Of a DNA stretch of 64,000 bases, positions 22,370 to 34,758 are shown piece after piece (within the stretch, counting starts at the first letter, position 1; each line of letters begins with the position of its first letter). Made by a program: the position numbers and the translations under genes. Source of the DNA: Lumnitzera littorea (Eukaryota; Streptophyta; Magnoliopsida; Myrtales; Combretaceae). The DNA is taken from assembly GCA_024138015.1 (NCBI GenBank), contig JAMXBB010000004.1, forward strand, positions 112,377,791 to 112,441,790. The letters run 5' to 3'. Below the pieces are notes generated by a model. The model saw nothing but the letters and a program-made list of their open reading frames with translations, made no database searches and was not told where the DNA came from.

Positions 22370-22462
22370 TTCAATATTTAGGCATTATATTGTACTTTTT
22401 TCTTATTTAGGCACTAAACTGCACAAAATTAAAAGTATAGGCACCCCCGTATCTTTTCTCCC
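22370..22462 (-). repeat. MULE terminal inverted repeat, right
   Basis: Inverse partner of 16971-17080. Ends CTTTTCTCCC, followed directly by the target duplication. Confidence 0.85.
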
Positions 22463-22472
22463 ACCAAAAATG
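22463..22472 (+). repeat. MULE target-site duplication, right
   Basis: accaaaaatg, partner of 16961-16970. Confidence 0.85.
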
Positions 22473-23404
22473 TGTAGTTCGTAATTGCTTAGAAAGCACA
22501 AATAAGGCCAATTAGACAAACCAATCAAAACCTATTTAGTCATAGGGTTATTAGTGTTTTTGAAGTTCTCTAAAAGAACTTATGTCCAATTGATAAAATG
22601 ATTCAATTGTGAATATTGGCTTTGCGTATTAATTTAAGTTAACTATTGTAAGAATTGCTTTGTATTTCTTTTGAGAAAAAAAAAAACAAATATTTTAAGA
22701 GCCCTTGATGTGCTTAATTTCAATCATTTAAAAAGTGAATTAATAGAGATAAAAAAGACTTAGGAATGTACCCATTTTGTAGATTCCAACATGTCAAATA
22801 AGGAGGGATTCAATCTCAATAGTTGGTATTTTATATTATATACATGGTAGCATTTGGAAGGGAAAATAAATCGAGGGAAGGAAAGAAGAGGCAACAGAAA
22901 GGAGTTTCTTTTCAATGGCCTATAGATTTTAGGGACCAGGTCATTTGGTCACTTTAGGACCAGGCTTGCAATGGGTTTTGCATAAATTGTCACTAGAGAT
23001 TTCGTCTGCATAGTAGCACTTCTGATAGATTTCAAGCTTTTGTTTTTCTTTTTACTTTATACTTTTATCTATTTTTTATTAGTTTTTCATTGGAATGCTC
23101 TAGAAAAGTGAATTAAAGTGGAGGGTGAAAGAATTTTCTTAAACCTCCTTAGTTCCTTCAACATATAAGTAACTAATCCCTTCTTTAATAAATACACAAC
23201 GATTCGAACAATTGAACCTCACTCGGTAACTAGTAATTATCCTCTTTTACTATATCATTTATATAGTTTCCTTAAACCGTTAAAAGAAATGAATCATCTC
23301 TACTTCTCTTCCTTCTTGTTACTCCTTCATTCTAAAGGTTTTGCTCCATTCCTCTATGGAAAGACGAATTTAATTTTCCCACTAATTCTTCTCCTTAGTT
23401 AGTT

Positions 23405-23509
23405 TTCATTTTTCTTTCTTTCTTTCTTTCTTTCTTTTTTTTTTTTTTTTTGGTTTGCCAAAAGAACTTTATTAAAAGGGTCCCTCAACGCGAATAAAAC
23501 AACCAATCC
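23405..23509 (-). mobile_element. Short poly(A)-tailed retroposed insert in C1
   Basis: On the minus strand, GAGGGACCC...TTTTAATAAAGTTC leads into a poly-A tract (poly-T/C on the plus strand, 23405-23452). AATAAA lies about 16 nt upstream of the tail. TTCTCCTTA repeats flank it (23389 and 23510). Repeat C3 lacks it; C2 has it with a perfect 14-bp flanking repeat. Looks like a SINE or truncated mRNA 3' end retroposed into an ancestor of C1 and C2. Confidence 0.6.
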
Positions 23510-23785
23510 TTCTCCTTAATAGTTATTTAGAATCGAATCAAGCCTTAACGCGGAAGTTCGCTAGTCATAAGATAAATCGATAAATTGGTGTAAAAGGCAA
23601 CAAGTGTAAGTATCAATACTTTCTCTAAGCAAAGGAAATTTGCAAGTTCTTTAATCTACAATTTATACTATGAAGGAATTGGTAAAAATTTGTTTATGTG
23701 TGCATTACAGAATTCAATTTCTATTTAGAAAAAATAAGAAGATATGTAGTTCCTTCTCTTTTGTTAATTAACAAAACTAGAGATA

Positions 23786-24962
23786 TGTAAACCTTATAGA
23801 ATTAGTAGTCTGAACCCTAATTTAAATCCGAATATCCTAAATTTTGTCATAAGTCGATAAGGCTAATAATAATAAAATTTTATGAAATTTAATAAATCAA
23901 ACAGAGTATCGATAACAAAAACCCCATAAATTAATTAAAACCTGAATCACGTATTAAAAAAAAAAAAACCCTAAATCTGATCTATGTACAATTATCCAAA
24001 TCAAACCTGAACTTGATCGAAACCTTCAAACTATAACTTTAAGCTTATAAAAGAATTAAATATCACTCAATAGTAATATAATCGTAGTCGATTACAATTA
24101 TTGACTAAATTGCGTAATCGCGTAAAACTTTTAACATAAACGCTAAAATAACTCATAAAAAGTATGATTGTAATGGGTACCAATTAAATTGATAAATTTT
24201 CAAAAAATTCCAAAATTAATTTATTAATGTTATTTTTACTATTTTTATGTTTAAAGAATTTACATATTTTTTTATTTCCTATTTCTTTCTTTTTTCTTCC
24301 TTTTCTTCTTCTATTTTTTTTTTCTTTCTTCCACGTTAAACTCTAGCAAATCCTAATAGTAGCTTACGTAAGGGAATTGATTTCCAGGTGTTGATTTTAT
24401 AAAAAATAAAATAAAATTAAGGCATGATTACCTTATCCCATCTTAATAAATGCTCAAGATAACATAATCTATTTTCTCTTCTCATTTCTATTTCTCTTTC
24501 TAAATTGTTGCACGTGCTTGGAAAATGTAAATCTGAAAAAGAAAAAAGAAAAGAAAAGAGAACCAAACCGAACAAAGAAAGGAAAACAAAAAGAAAACCA
24601 AGAACAAGAAGAAAATTAAGAAGAAGAGGAAGAAGAAGAAGGAGAAAAAAAAAAAGAAGAAGAAAATTATGGATATTACCAACATATTTAGGTAAGTGTA
24701 TTTATTTTATTTGTACATATATATATTATATGGTATATGCATGTAAATACTAAGTATTTTGTTATATTTTTCATTACATGTACATATATAGATGCATGAG
24801 TAGATAAATTAATATATATGTATATCTCTTTTATGTGTGTATAAACATATGTATGTGGAAATATATATACATTATTATGTAAACAAAGGGTATATGTATA
24901 TATATGTATGTATAAATAAGAATACGTCTAGTAGGTATTTAGTATTTTCACAAATTAGGCAT

Positions 24963-24993
<31 letters not shown>

Positions 24994-26271
24994 NNNNNNN
25001 NNNNNNNNNNNNNNNNNNNNNNNNNNNNNNNNNNNNNNNNNNNNNNNNNNNNNNNNNNNNNNNNNNNNNNNNNNNNNNNNNNNNNNNNNNNNNNNNNNNN
25101 NNNNNNNNNNNNNNNNNNNNNNNNNNNNNNNNNNNNNNNNNNNNNNNNNNNNNNNNNNNNNNNNNNNNNNNNNNNNNNNNNNNNNNNNNNNNNNNNNNNN
25201 NNNNNNNNNNNNNNNNNNNNNNNNNNNNNNNNNNNNNNNNNNNNNNNNNNNNNNNNNNNNNNNNNNNNNNNNNNNNNNNNNNNNNNNNNNNNNNNNNNNN
25301 NNNNNNNNNNNNNNNNNNNNNNNNNNNNNNNNNNNNNNNNNNNNNNNNNNNNNNNNNNNNNNNNNNNNNNNNNNNNNNNNNNNNNNNNNNNNNNNNNNNN
25401 NNNNNNNNNNNNNNNNNNNNNNNNNNNNNNNNNNNNNNNNNNNNNNNNNNNNNNNNNNNNNNNNNNNNNNNNNNNNNNNNNNNNNNNNNNNNNAGGGTTG
25501 AGTCCAGAGGCTTCCATTTAAGGATGAGTGAGGGCTGCATGAACCTACTCACAATCATATGTAAAACTTGTTTTTGATAAAACTAATAATGGATATACCA
25601 TTACATTTTAAATACGAAACACAGAGTTTCGTTATGAGATAAGCTATAGTATGATACCCAGATCTGACTGTGCCAATGTATCTCCAACCCTGACTTCGAA
25701 GGGCGTTAAATTTGAGTTATATGTAGTACCTGGTCACCTGCATGTATTTATTTGGCATACTGGTTGACATGCATTCATTTGATTGAACTTAATTGTTGTA
25801 TAACTTGATTGCTGTATGGTTAAGGGGATTGTCTCACTAAGCTAGTTAGCTTATATCCTTGTAGTCTTCTTTTGCAAGCTGAGTTGTTCGTGGAGTCGAG
25901 CCGTCGCATGCCGAAGGTTAGTTGTTCAACAGGGGGTCGATGTAGGAGCAAGACGTGTTCAAAGTGTTCACATGATATTTTATCTAAATTATGGATTTGA
26001 ATATGTGATAAACTGATATTAGTTTGAGTTAAAAAGTTCTAAAGACCTTATATCTGTAAATTCTTATATAAATAGATTATGTTTTATATTTCTGTATCTT
26101 ATTATTGTTATCATGAAATGATATTACTTATGCTTGCTCAATTCTTGGTTGTAAGTTGTAGCTGTAACCTTATGTATCATATAAAGGGCCGTCAATTGTG
26201 AAGGAATTTAATCTACAGTCCTTTATACAGTATACGGCGACTGCCACGATTAGCTCCTTTGGGTCGTAACA
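23786..26271 (+). mobile_element. LTR-like element A, copy 2, with assembly gap
   Basis: Starts TGTAAACC and ends GGGTCGTAACA, like A4. Left part: AT-rich, with a purine-rich stretch (24532-24668) and donor-like AGGTAAGT (24690-24697). The middle is an N gap (24994-25493). The right part holds the conserved core (25690-25755), a degenerate acceptor-like TCTTCTTTTGCAAG and the tail. Left flank agata and right flank tcacc do not match, so there is no intact target duplication; the two halves may not belong to one simple insertion. Confidence 0.75.
24994..25493. other. Assembly gap, 500 N
   Basis: Exactly 500 N, starting in a (TA)n run and ending in AGGGTTGAGTCCAGAGG. Comparison with A4 (48143 to 49493) predicts about 1.3-1.4 kb here, so the length is probably a placeholder or the copy has a deletion. 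Confidence 0.95.
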
Positions 26272-26339
26272 TCACCAAATTATGTAACAAAGGACAAATT
26301 AATTAAAGTAAATGTCTTATCTTAGTTCATGCTTAATTC

Positions 26340-27680
26340 AAGTGGATTTTCTTCTTATTTTCGTTTACATTTGTTTCATTCTCCTCCACGTTTGAATGCT
26401 AAAAGCAAACAAAACTAAAAAATGAAAAGAAAAAGAAAGCAAACCAAAAACTGAAACAAAGAAAAGAAGAAGGAAAACCAAGCAAAACTAAGAAGAAGAA
26501 GAGGAAAAACAAAGAAAGATTTAGGCGATCTCAATATGGATACTAATTTACTAAGTGGACTGTTATAACCGTTGATAGACTCAATGACCAAGTGAGTACT
26601 CCCGATGACTCTATACTTGTTTTATGCTTGTAGTTAGTGCACATGAATTAAATATTAATAACTTGATGCATGGGGCTTCGGGTTATGCATGTGACTGATA
26701 TTGATTGATTACTATGCAAAATACTGTTAAATGTGATAGTTAAACATTTGGTTATATGATTGATTGTTGCATAATTTGAATGATTTGTTGATAATATTTG
26801 ACCACTTCATAAATTGACTTAATCATATTCAACTCAACTAAACTTAAATGAATCATGTATAGAGTACGAACATTGCATATAATGTTCCTGCAATCACTTT
26901 ACGTAGTTGGTAATGAAAGGCCTTAGAGGGATGAATTCTCATATGATTTGATTAGTATAGTGTAAGAGCATTGGTATAACGAGACCCTACCCTTGGCTCA
27001 TGGGTTTTACTGGTGCCGGAGATGCTAACCATGGGTGGCTGGAGGTCGCGTCTAGAGATTACCACTATAGGGTATGAGCATGGACTGCGGGGGCCACCTC
27101 ACTACTAGACCTGGATATTTGTGTACTATTAACTATTGGAAATAGAAATCCGTTTCGTGAAACAAAGAATTTATACATATATTTATATATGGTTAAAAAC
27201 GCAGGTGCTAGACCTCAGTTGTGATCGATGCCAATGTAGTTAAATCCGATGTTGTATGCAGCACCGGTCAACTGCATATATACTGTTTGGCATACTACTT
27301 GTTCATGCATTCATATGTTTGTTAATAAACTGTTTGATAACCTGCTTGCTAGTATAATATAAGGGATAACTCACTAAGCTCTTGTGGCTTACTCCCTTAA
27401 TAGTTTTCTTTTGCAAATTACTAGATAATCGGGCATGGGCTAAGAGTTGAGTATTGAGTACCAATATCGAGGTGTTTAAAAGTTAGAATTTGAGGATAGA
27501 CTGTGTAAACGATTTGAAATATTACATATAATTATTAATACTATAGTTAGATTTTGTGACTTTCGTATGTTTAAGTTTTAAAACTTTACTATCTAATCTT
27601 ATCGTTTAGTAGGGAATATCGATTCTCTGCGATTCTGATAGACTGTGGCTTATTAGATATCCATAGTCACTTATATGTTA
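26340..27680 (+). repeat. Divergent relative of element A (A')
   Basis: A purine-rich stretch (26400-26520) is followed by GACCAAGTGAGTACTCCCGATGACT and ACTTGTTTTATGCTTG. A GC-richer block (26990-27110) and the family core come next: TTAAATCCGATG, GCAGCACCGGTCAACTGCAT, TGTTTGGCATACTAC, CTCACTAAGCTCTTGTGGCTTA, TTTTCTTTTGCAA. Order and spacing match A1, A2 and A4 but sequence identity is low; termini are not identifiable. Confidence 0.6.
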
Positions 27681-28285
27681 TAATAAGTTAATTAAATTAA
27701 AAATCGAAAACTTTAGTGACTAATTTTTTTAGAGTCTTGCAACTTCTAACTTGCAAGGCAGTTTTCATATTATGGGTGCAAACGTGATATAAAAATTTTA
27801 GACAATCCTACTAAGCTGCTTTTAAGGTCATGACAGTTTGATTGATTAGTAAAGATTTCGATGAGTTTGAAAATTCTCAATACATTTTAAGGTATAGGTT
27901 TTTAATGAGTCTAGGATTATTATTACCCTTTAGGGTTTTCAATGTTCAATGGGGTTTTTGATCTTTTTGCTTTAGGGTTTTTCACAAGTTCGGAAGTATT
28001 CTACTACACTTAGGAGTTTAGGGTTCGGGTAACCTCTAGAATTGATATCAACTTTAGATTTCTCAAGTGGGATTATAGTTATGGAGTTGATTGTTATGAG
28101 TACGACTTATATTTTAAGTTTGATTTTTGACTTAGTTGATCTTTGGGAATAGTGGAAGAGTACTTTTGACTACTTTAGATGTCACCTAAAATTATAGGGT
28201 TTACAAATCGATAGAGTAGAAAATTTTTTGCAAGTGGAAGTAATTTTAGATGATACTAGAGAATTAGGGTTACTCTAGGATCCTA
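27681..28285 (+). other. Unassigned sequence
   Basis: T/G-rich plus strand with repeated TTAGGGTTT-like words but no readable protein and no repeat partner seen. Ends at the left boundary of C3. Confidence 0.4.
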
Positions 28286-31250
28286 TTTGTCGGAAATATA
28301 TATAGTGCAATTTCAAGGGTAGAAAATGTCTTTTCCTCTGGTTGATTCGCTTTTCTAGCAAAGACAGTGGAGAAGGATTCAGCCAATTGGTTATTTACTT
28401 CCCTGGTCTCTCTCCATCATGGTATACTACCTTTCTTTTAAGATGTTATAGAACTTAATATATGTGTTGTAATATCATAGAAACTATAACATATAATCGT
28501 ATACTTAATATATATGTGTATTACATCATAAAATTTATATATCTTAACGCATTAGATATTACGTTAAGGAATTCATCATAAAATTTAATTTATGGTTGAG
28601 ATTACAAATTATAAGGTTTATTTCAAAACAATCAATTAATTTTTTTCTCTAGGGACAAGATTGAAATAAGAGTTGATTCAATTTTGTTTCTATCTTCAGT
28701 TTACAATTTCCATTACAGATCGTGAATAGGATTAATTGCAAGAAAAGATAATTAAAAAAATAGTTTCGTTTTATTAGCGATTGTTAGGTTCCTATGCTTA
28801 GGAGTGTCAAAATAAAATGGATGTCTTCTTCTTGCAATCATGTTAGTTGTGCAATCATAGTGTATTTAACATTTCACAATTTCGATCCCTCATAGTAATG
28901 AGTTCTCTTTTCTTTCTTCTTCTTATCCCAAAAGAAAAAAAAAAATTGAGCTTCATTTTACCATGACAAGAATTAATCAAAATTTTTATTTAGTGGTACA
29001 AAATCACAATTTTTAGATATATTTTTTTATAAGTCCATTATATGGCTTAAAAATTAAATTAAACAATTTCATTAGAGTTAATGAATTAGTATCAAAACTT
29101 ATTTAGTCATTAAGTTATGAGTGTATTTGAAGTTCTATAAAACAATTTATGTCCAACTGATAAAATCGATGAATTGCAAAAATTGATTTTGCATGTCAAT
29201 TTAAGTTAACAAATGTAAGAAATGTTTTATATTTCTTTGAAGAAAAATATTAACAAATGTTCTAAGAGAAATTGTTGTGCTTATTTCATATCATATAAAA
29301 AAATATGAAAAATTTCTTGCTCTAGTGATTTTCTTCTTACAAGATAGAAGGAAAAGAAGGAGAGAGGAGAAGGGGGAGCAAATAAACTACTAGAGGAAAA
29401 AAAAAAAAAAGACTAAGGGTTGTTCCAATTTTGCAAGTTCCATCAAGTCAAATAAGGAGGGATTCAATCTTGACGATTAATATTTCATATTATGTACATG
29501 GTAGCCTTTGAAAGGAGAAATAGATCAAGGAAAGGAGAGAGGAGGAAATAAAGGGGAGTCCCCTTATTGGTCCTTAGATTTTAGGTACTAGGTGATTGTG
29601 TCACTTTTAAGAAGTGTTGAAGGGTATTACATAAATTGTCACTAGAGATTTCATCCACATGCATTTTTTAATGGATTTCATGCTTTTGTTTTACTTCACT
29701 TTGTACTTTTCTCATTTTTTTTTTTTTATTTTTCCATTGGAATGCCTAGAAAAATGAATTAAAGTGAAAGGTAATGTAGTAATATCAAATTAGTTTCTTT
29801 AACATAAAACTAACTAATCCCTTCTTTTAGTCAATGCATAATGATTCTAGTAATTGAAACATGCTCATTAAGTAATAATTATCCTCTTTTAATTGTATCA
29901 ATTAGACAATTTCTTTAAACCATCACAGGAAACAAATCTTCTATTCCTTTTAATTATTCCTTCATTCTAAAAATTTTGCTCCAATCCTCCATGGCAAAAC
30001 TAATGTAAGTTTTCCACCAATTCTTCTTCTTAATAATTATCTAGAATCTAATTTGGAAGTTTGTTAATTATAGGTAAATTCGATAAATTGGTGTGAAGGA
30101 AATAAGTGAAAGTATTAGTAATTTCTCTAAGCAAAGGAAATTTTCAAGTCCTTTAATCTAAAATTTATACTATTGAAGGAATTGGTGAAATTTTGTTTTT
30201 TTTTTTTTTTTTTTGTGTGTATGCATTGGGGAATTTAATTTCTATTTAAAAAAAGAAGAAGAAGATATTAGTTTTAAGGTTATCAAACATGTGATTCCAC
30301 CTATAATCGTTCAATGGTTGGTAAAATCAAAACATAAAATCGAAATGTAGAAATGTAAGATTTTATGTCTTATATAAAATAGTTTTAAAAAATTGTAAAT
30401 ATGCTTATAGTAATTATTTAAAACTTAAAATACATTATGGAAATAAAGAAATGAAGAAATTAAGTTCTTTTTTTATAAAAAAATTCTCAATAATATTTAA
30501 TTTAACATATATAGAAGAAGGCAAATGGAGTTAAAACTAAACTTTTTCCATTATTCTTTTTTTCTTTTGAAAAAAGTAATGAATTAAAGATAATCAAACA
30601 TTTCAATTCATTTTAAATTAGTAATGGTATAAACTGAAATATATAGATTTCTCTATAATCTTTAATATTGGAGTCGAAACCTAGATGAAGGCTATAGACA
30701 TAAAATAAGGGGCTAAGAGAGAGAAAAAAAGGGAAAAAAATTAAATAAGATAGAGAAAATTATGTAATGCCCTAATAGTTGATGATTTGTAAAAGTTTAG
30801 TTATACTTTTTTTCATTTTTTAACCCATTAAACTCATATATGTAGAATTAATAAACTTGGTAGCCTAGTCAAAAGCATAAGTTTCTACCAAGTTTATATA
30901 TAAACTCAATTAAAAACATGAGTTTCTATACAAGAAAGATTTTATATATAAGTTAACTTAAAAGAGTTTCCTAAAATCATAAACTCATATAATCGTATGG
31001 GTAAAATCATGATTTTGACAGCTATAGTTCCTTCTCTTTTGTTAATTAACAAAATTAAAGATAATTGTAGAATAGGATTTGTTTCAATTTGGAAAGAAAA
31101 TGATTAATTAGGGTTCAATGAAGTGGAACTAATATGGTGTGAGCTATGGATTTATAGTTGCTACAAATTAACTTTATGTGATTCATCTATTAAGGGGTTA
31201 ATTAATACTTTAAAGAGCAAATTGTCAAAGTTAATTATCAAAGGAGATGA
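28286..31250 (+). repeat. Dispersed repeat C3
   Basis: The least interrupted C copy, and therefore the reference for empty sites. It has an uninterrupted A4 site (29812-29827), an uninterrupted MULE region near 29100, and no retroposed poly-T insert near 30022. One insertion, 30275-31024, splits it. Non-coding; contains poly-T (30199-30214) and poly-A (29398-29410) runs. TE class not recognised. Confidence 0.75.
30275..31024 (+). mobile_element. TIR-bearing insertion (MITE-like) in C3
   Basis: Relative to C1 and C2, about 750 bp is inserted between GAAGATAT and TAGTTCCTTCTCTTT. The inner ends resemble each other in inverse orientation: GGTTATCAAACATGTGATT (left) and GCTGTCAAAATCATGATTT (reverse complement of the right). 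A tagtt-like repeat may be the target duplication. No coding capacity; superfamily not determined. Confidence 0.5.
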
Positions 31251-31559
31251 GTTTGGAAATGATTTTTAGTAGAGAATCAACTTTGAGATAAAAGGATTGC
31301 TAATTTTGGGGTGAACCTAAGGTAAGGCACCAACTATTCTAAAAAATTGCAATCAACCATGGTATTTTATAAGCCCCCTTGAGTTGTGATTGTTGTCCTT
31401 ATATGGTTACTTAGTCAAACTTTTTAAGTCATCAAGTCGATCGACTTATTAAAAGGGTTCAAATAATTCTTTAAGTTTCCAAATACCCTCCTTCAAACAT
31501 TGAATTTTGAATCTAGAATGCAATTAGGTATTTAATAATGAGGTTGTGTATTTGTATTT
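31251..31559 (+). other. Unassigned sequence
   Basis: AT-rich, no frame or recognised repeat. Confidence 0.4.
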
Positions 31560-31900
31560 TGGTATTGATTATTAGTTGAACTAGTCAAATTTAAGGAGCA
31601 TAGCTTAGGCATGTGAGTCCATAGCTATAGGGTATACCTGTCAAGTTAAAAGTTAAATGAACCTAAAATATATTGGAACCTTAACTATTATGTTACTTGT
31701 GCTTAGCTAATTCTAAAAGATACTAGAGTACTAATGATCAGATATAGTGATTAAGACTACTAGACGTGTTCTCCCAAGTAAAATAGCGATTAGGTGTAAT
31801 TTGTTAGTTTAAGTAGTGTTAAGTTTTATGTGAGACTCTAGTTGGTTAAGTACCCTAGGCACTAAACTAACTAGGGTGTTCGGAACGATTTAGGGCTCGA
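31560..31900 (+). repeat. Dispersed repeat F, copy 2
   Basis: Colinear with 3736-4054: AACTTAGGCATGTGA-like start, CTGTCAAGTTAAAAGTT, ACTAATGATCAGATATAGTGA, TTAAGACTACTAG, TTAGGTGTAATTTG. Confidence 0.65.
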
Positions 31901-33364
31901 ACAATTTTGCTCGAATTAAGCTACATTCTAATACAAGGTCATAAGAATTAGATGAAAAACGCTAGTAAGGTCAATTTCTCAAAAAAAAAAAAAAAAGAAT
32001 GTATATCTAATATGTAATTTCAATAAAACATACTTTCACCGGGTATGTTCGGTAATTACTAGGAACCCAACATTTGAGTCTAAAACATAATGAGTCCTTA
32101 CAGATATATTTGAGTTGTAAAAATAATATTTAGAGGTCAAATGACATATAATGTGATTATGGAGTCACATAGTACATATGTTACATAACAGATAAGTAAA
32201 TATACTAAATAGTCACTGCGAATTGTATTTAATTAATAGAAAATTATAAAAAATTGCCACACATACTTTGATATCAAGGAAATAGACGTGGTGCACTCTA
32301 GATTTGGTAGGATTATCACCTGTGAGTTAGCAATTGCAACCTTAGATGAAAATATGAACATACACTAAGAAATTACATTTCATGACACTTGTAACCCACT
32401 ATTTGTAACCCCAACCGACCTAAGGCTTGCAAAAGAAAATTGATGATTCATTTACTAGCATTTTACCAAAACAAATACTCAAAATCCTCTCTAGAAAATC
32501 AACACACAAATTATACAAAAATTAGGAAATTTTGGATCAAAGATAGGGCAAATAGGGTTCTCATAACTATTGAAGACCTGACAACTTGGGCTTTTGGACT
32601 TAAGCTATTAAGGCCATGGGAAGACCAACCAATAACCAGGGGTGGCAGGAAAGTGGTCGAACGGCCGTGCAACTGTAAGATTAACATTTTTTTTTTCGAT
32701 TTTGTTTAAATTTCTCAAAATATCAAATAAGATTAAAAATTATGAAATTTGATTTCCCTAGGTTATTGTACATGTAGTTTCATCTAGTAATTTTATTTTC
32801 TTGAAATAACATTGATTTAGGGCACTTGCTTAAGAATGTGCCCTGTTTCGATAAATTTTGATTGAATTTTCTAAAATATTAAATGATATTGTTTTGAGTT
32901 AAAAAATCTTATATAACACTCCTATGTTATGTACTAAATTTTGCTAACAAGAATTTTTGAAAAAATTTATGTCTAGTATTTATTATGAATTATTTGGCAA
33001 TTACTACAGTTTTACTAATTTAGCTAAATTAAAGAATTTTATGTTAAGTAAAGTACAAAACCAACTTAGCATGACTTCTGGAGTTTAGTGTTATCAAAAT
33101 ATATGTTATACTGTGATTTTGTAGAAAATTAAAATTATTTACCTATTTTAGCTATTTATTGATAAAATAGAGCTTAAATATGTATTATGGAGCATATTAT
33201 ATAATATACTATTTAAGGGTTCTGCATGGCCAAAATATGATTCCTTCTATTTTTTTTAATATAATGTGTATTTCATGGATTTTGTAAAGTACAAATACTA
33301 CGTAATATATATTTTCTAACTACTTGTACATATTTTGCTCTATATATTAATAAAGGGTAAAATT
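31901..33364 (+). repeat. B-related LTR-like fragment
   Basis: From about 32670 the sequence tracks B2 (39510 on): CGATTTTGTTTAA, a run around AAAATTATGAAAT, ATTGATTTAGGGCA/TTTGATTCAA blocks and a TTTCGAT block. Upstream, 32440-32709 is open (89 codons) but matches no family I know; it corresponds to the leader region of B2. Truncated at 33364 where A3 begins. Similarity is low. Confidence 0.4.
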
Positions 33365-34000
33365 TGTCATGATCTAAGAGAGTTAGTCGTGGCAGGCATT
33401 GTATATCATAAAAAGGGATATATATTGATTTTCCTTTCAATCAACAACTTTTTATATGACATACAATGCTATTACTACAACTAATAACCCAAGAGTTATG
33501 CAGGTGCGAGTAATATCACAAAATAATGATAATCACATAAATATCAAACTATAACTATCGGATATATATAATACAGATATTAAGTCTCTCAAAAAGCTAA
33601 TAATACATAGAGTCATTTAATAAGTTTTCAAAGTCTAGCTACAATAATAGAAGTACACTCTTAACTCTAACTTCATGCTTACACCGACCAATAGATAATT
33701 CACTAACCTTAGGCATCCGATAACTCGGAACCACGAAGAGATCCTCCTGCACAAGTAATCTATAAGGGTATAAGCTAAATAGCCTAGTGAAATCTTTCCT
33801 CAACCATACAACAAACAAGTTATATAACAAATAATTTCAAACGTATGAATGCATGGACAATCAAAATATCATACAAATACATGTAGGTGACCAAGTATTG
33901 CATGCAACTCAGATTTAATGCCTTCTAAAGTCAAGGTTAGACTATATATGGCACTAATCAAATCCGAGTATTATACTTGAACTTATATAACAATGAAACT

Positions 34001-34559
34001 CTACGTTTTATATTTAAAAAAAAATAATGGTATATCCATTTTCAATTTTAGTCAAAACTCAGTTCTAAGTATGATTGTGAGTAAGTTCTTGCAGCCCATA
34101 CTCACTCGTGAACAAAGGCCTCTAAACCCAACCCTTAGCTAAGCTAGTTGGTACCTCCAACGCCTAGTGTTTCTATAGGCTAGGATAAAGTCATATCGTA
34201 CGTATGTACTGTACCAAAACACTATAATCAGAATTAATCAACCCACGTATGGCTTCTCGCTACCTCTGTATGATGTGAACTCCATGTTTTGTATTAAAAA
34301 AACACAATGATATATCCATTTTCAATTTTAGTCAAAACTCAGTTTTAAGTATGATTGTAAGTGAGTTCTCGCAACCTATACTCACCCCTAAACGGAGGCC
34401 TTTAGACTTGACTCTTAGTCGAGCCGGTTGATGCTTTTAACACCTAGCATTCCCATGAGCCAAGATAAGGTCATATCATATGTATGCATCATACTAAAAC
34501 ACTACAATCAGAATTAATCAACCCACGTATGGCTTCTCACTACCTCCATGTGATGTGAC
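34001..34559 (-). repeat. Tandem duplication of about 280 bp in A3
   Basis: Units 34001-34280 and 34281-34559 both contain ATATCCATTTTCAATTTTAG, TCAAAACTCAGTT and TAATCAACCCACGTATGGCT. A5 and A4 have one unit. Divergence between units shows the duplication is not recent. Confidence 0.85.
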
Positions 34560-34758
34560 AACCATAATTAGTTATGTAATGTATGATTATGCATGATTTG
34601 ATTTAATTAGTTTAAGTCTGATAATATTAAATCCATTTATTGTGTGATCAAACAAAGTTGCAGATAGATTAATTCCTATTGAATTTACTATTCAACAGAC
34701 AATACATTATCATACTTTAAAGTAATTCCACAATTGACAAGTAGTATCATATACATGC

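Larger units (their letters stand above)
16971..22462 (-). mobile_element. MULE (Mutator-like) DNA transposon, 5.5 kb
   Basis: Long terminal inverted repeats. The left end runs GGGATAAAGCATATGGAGGT; the reverse complement of the right end runs GGGAGAAAAGATACGGGGGT. Both go on through a GGTGCxT.xACTTTTAA block and a TTTxGTGCCTAA block for at least 100 bp. A 10-bp target duplication flanks it, inside repeat C, whose other copies show the empty site. Cargo: decayed mudrA-type transposase on the minus strand (21376-19565), an extra minus-strand charged frame (19320-18880) and a convergent GRF zinc-finger gene on the plus strand (17407-17827). It cannot move on its own because the transposase is broken. 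Confidence 0.92.
22463..23785 (+). repeat. Dispersed repeat C1, right part
   Basis: Resumes the C repeat after the MULE and runs colinearly with C3 (29100-31050) and C2. Landmarks: ACATGTCAAATAAGGAGGGA, TACATGGTAGCATTTGGAAG, AACTAATCCCTTCTTT (the A4 target site), TCATTCTAAAGGTTTTGCTCC (the E2 target site), TTTGTTAATTAACAAAACTAGA. It also carries the short retroposed insert at 23405-23509. Ends abruptly where A2 begins. Confidence 0.8.

Noticed and set aside
24505..24753. Lys/Arg/Glu-rich 82-codon frame and its Phe-rich antisense frame
   Set aside because: Product of the purine-rich tract of element A2; similar frames appear at 44148-44363 and 47627-47812 without homology.
24875..25558. Open frames of 179-227 codons spanning the N gap
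   Set aside because: They consist almost entirely of undetermined residues and TA-repeat YIYIYI; artefacts of the gap.
23786..26276. A2 as a complete insertion like A1 and A4
   Set aside because: Flanks agata and tcacc do not match, and the right flank is not C repeat; a rearrangement or the gap may be involved.
32440..32709. 89-codon plus-strand frame
   Set aside because: No domain; sits in a B-like LTR leader region and ends in a poly-T run.
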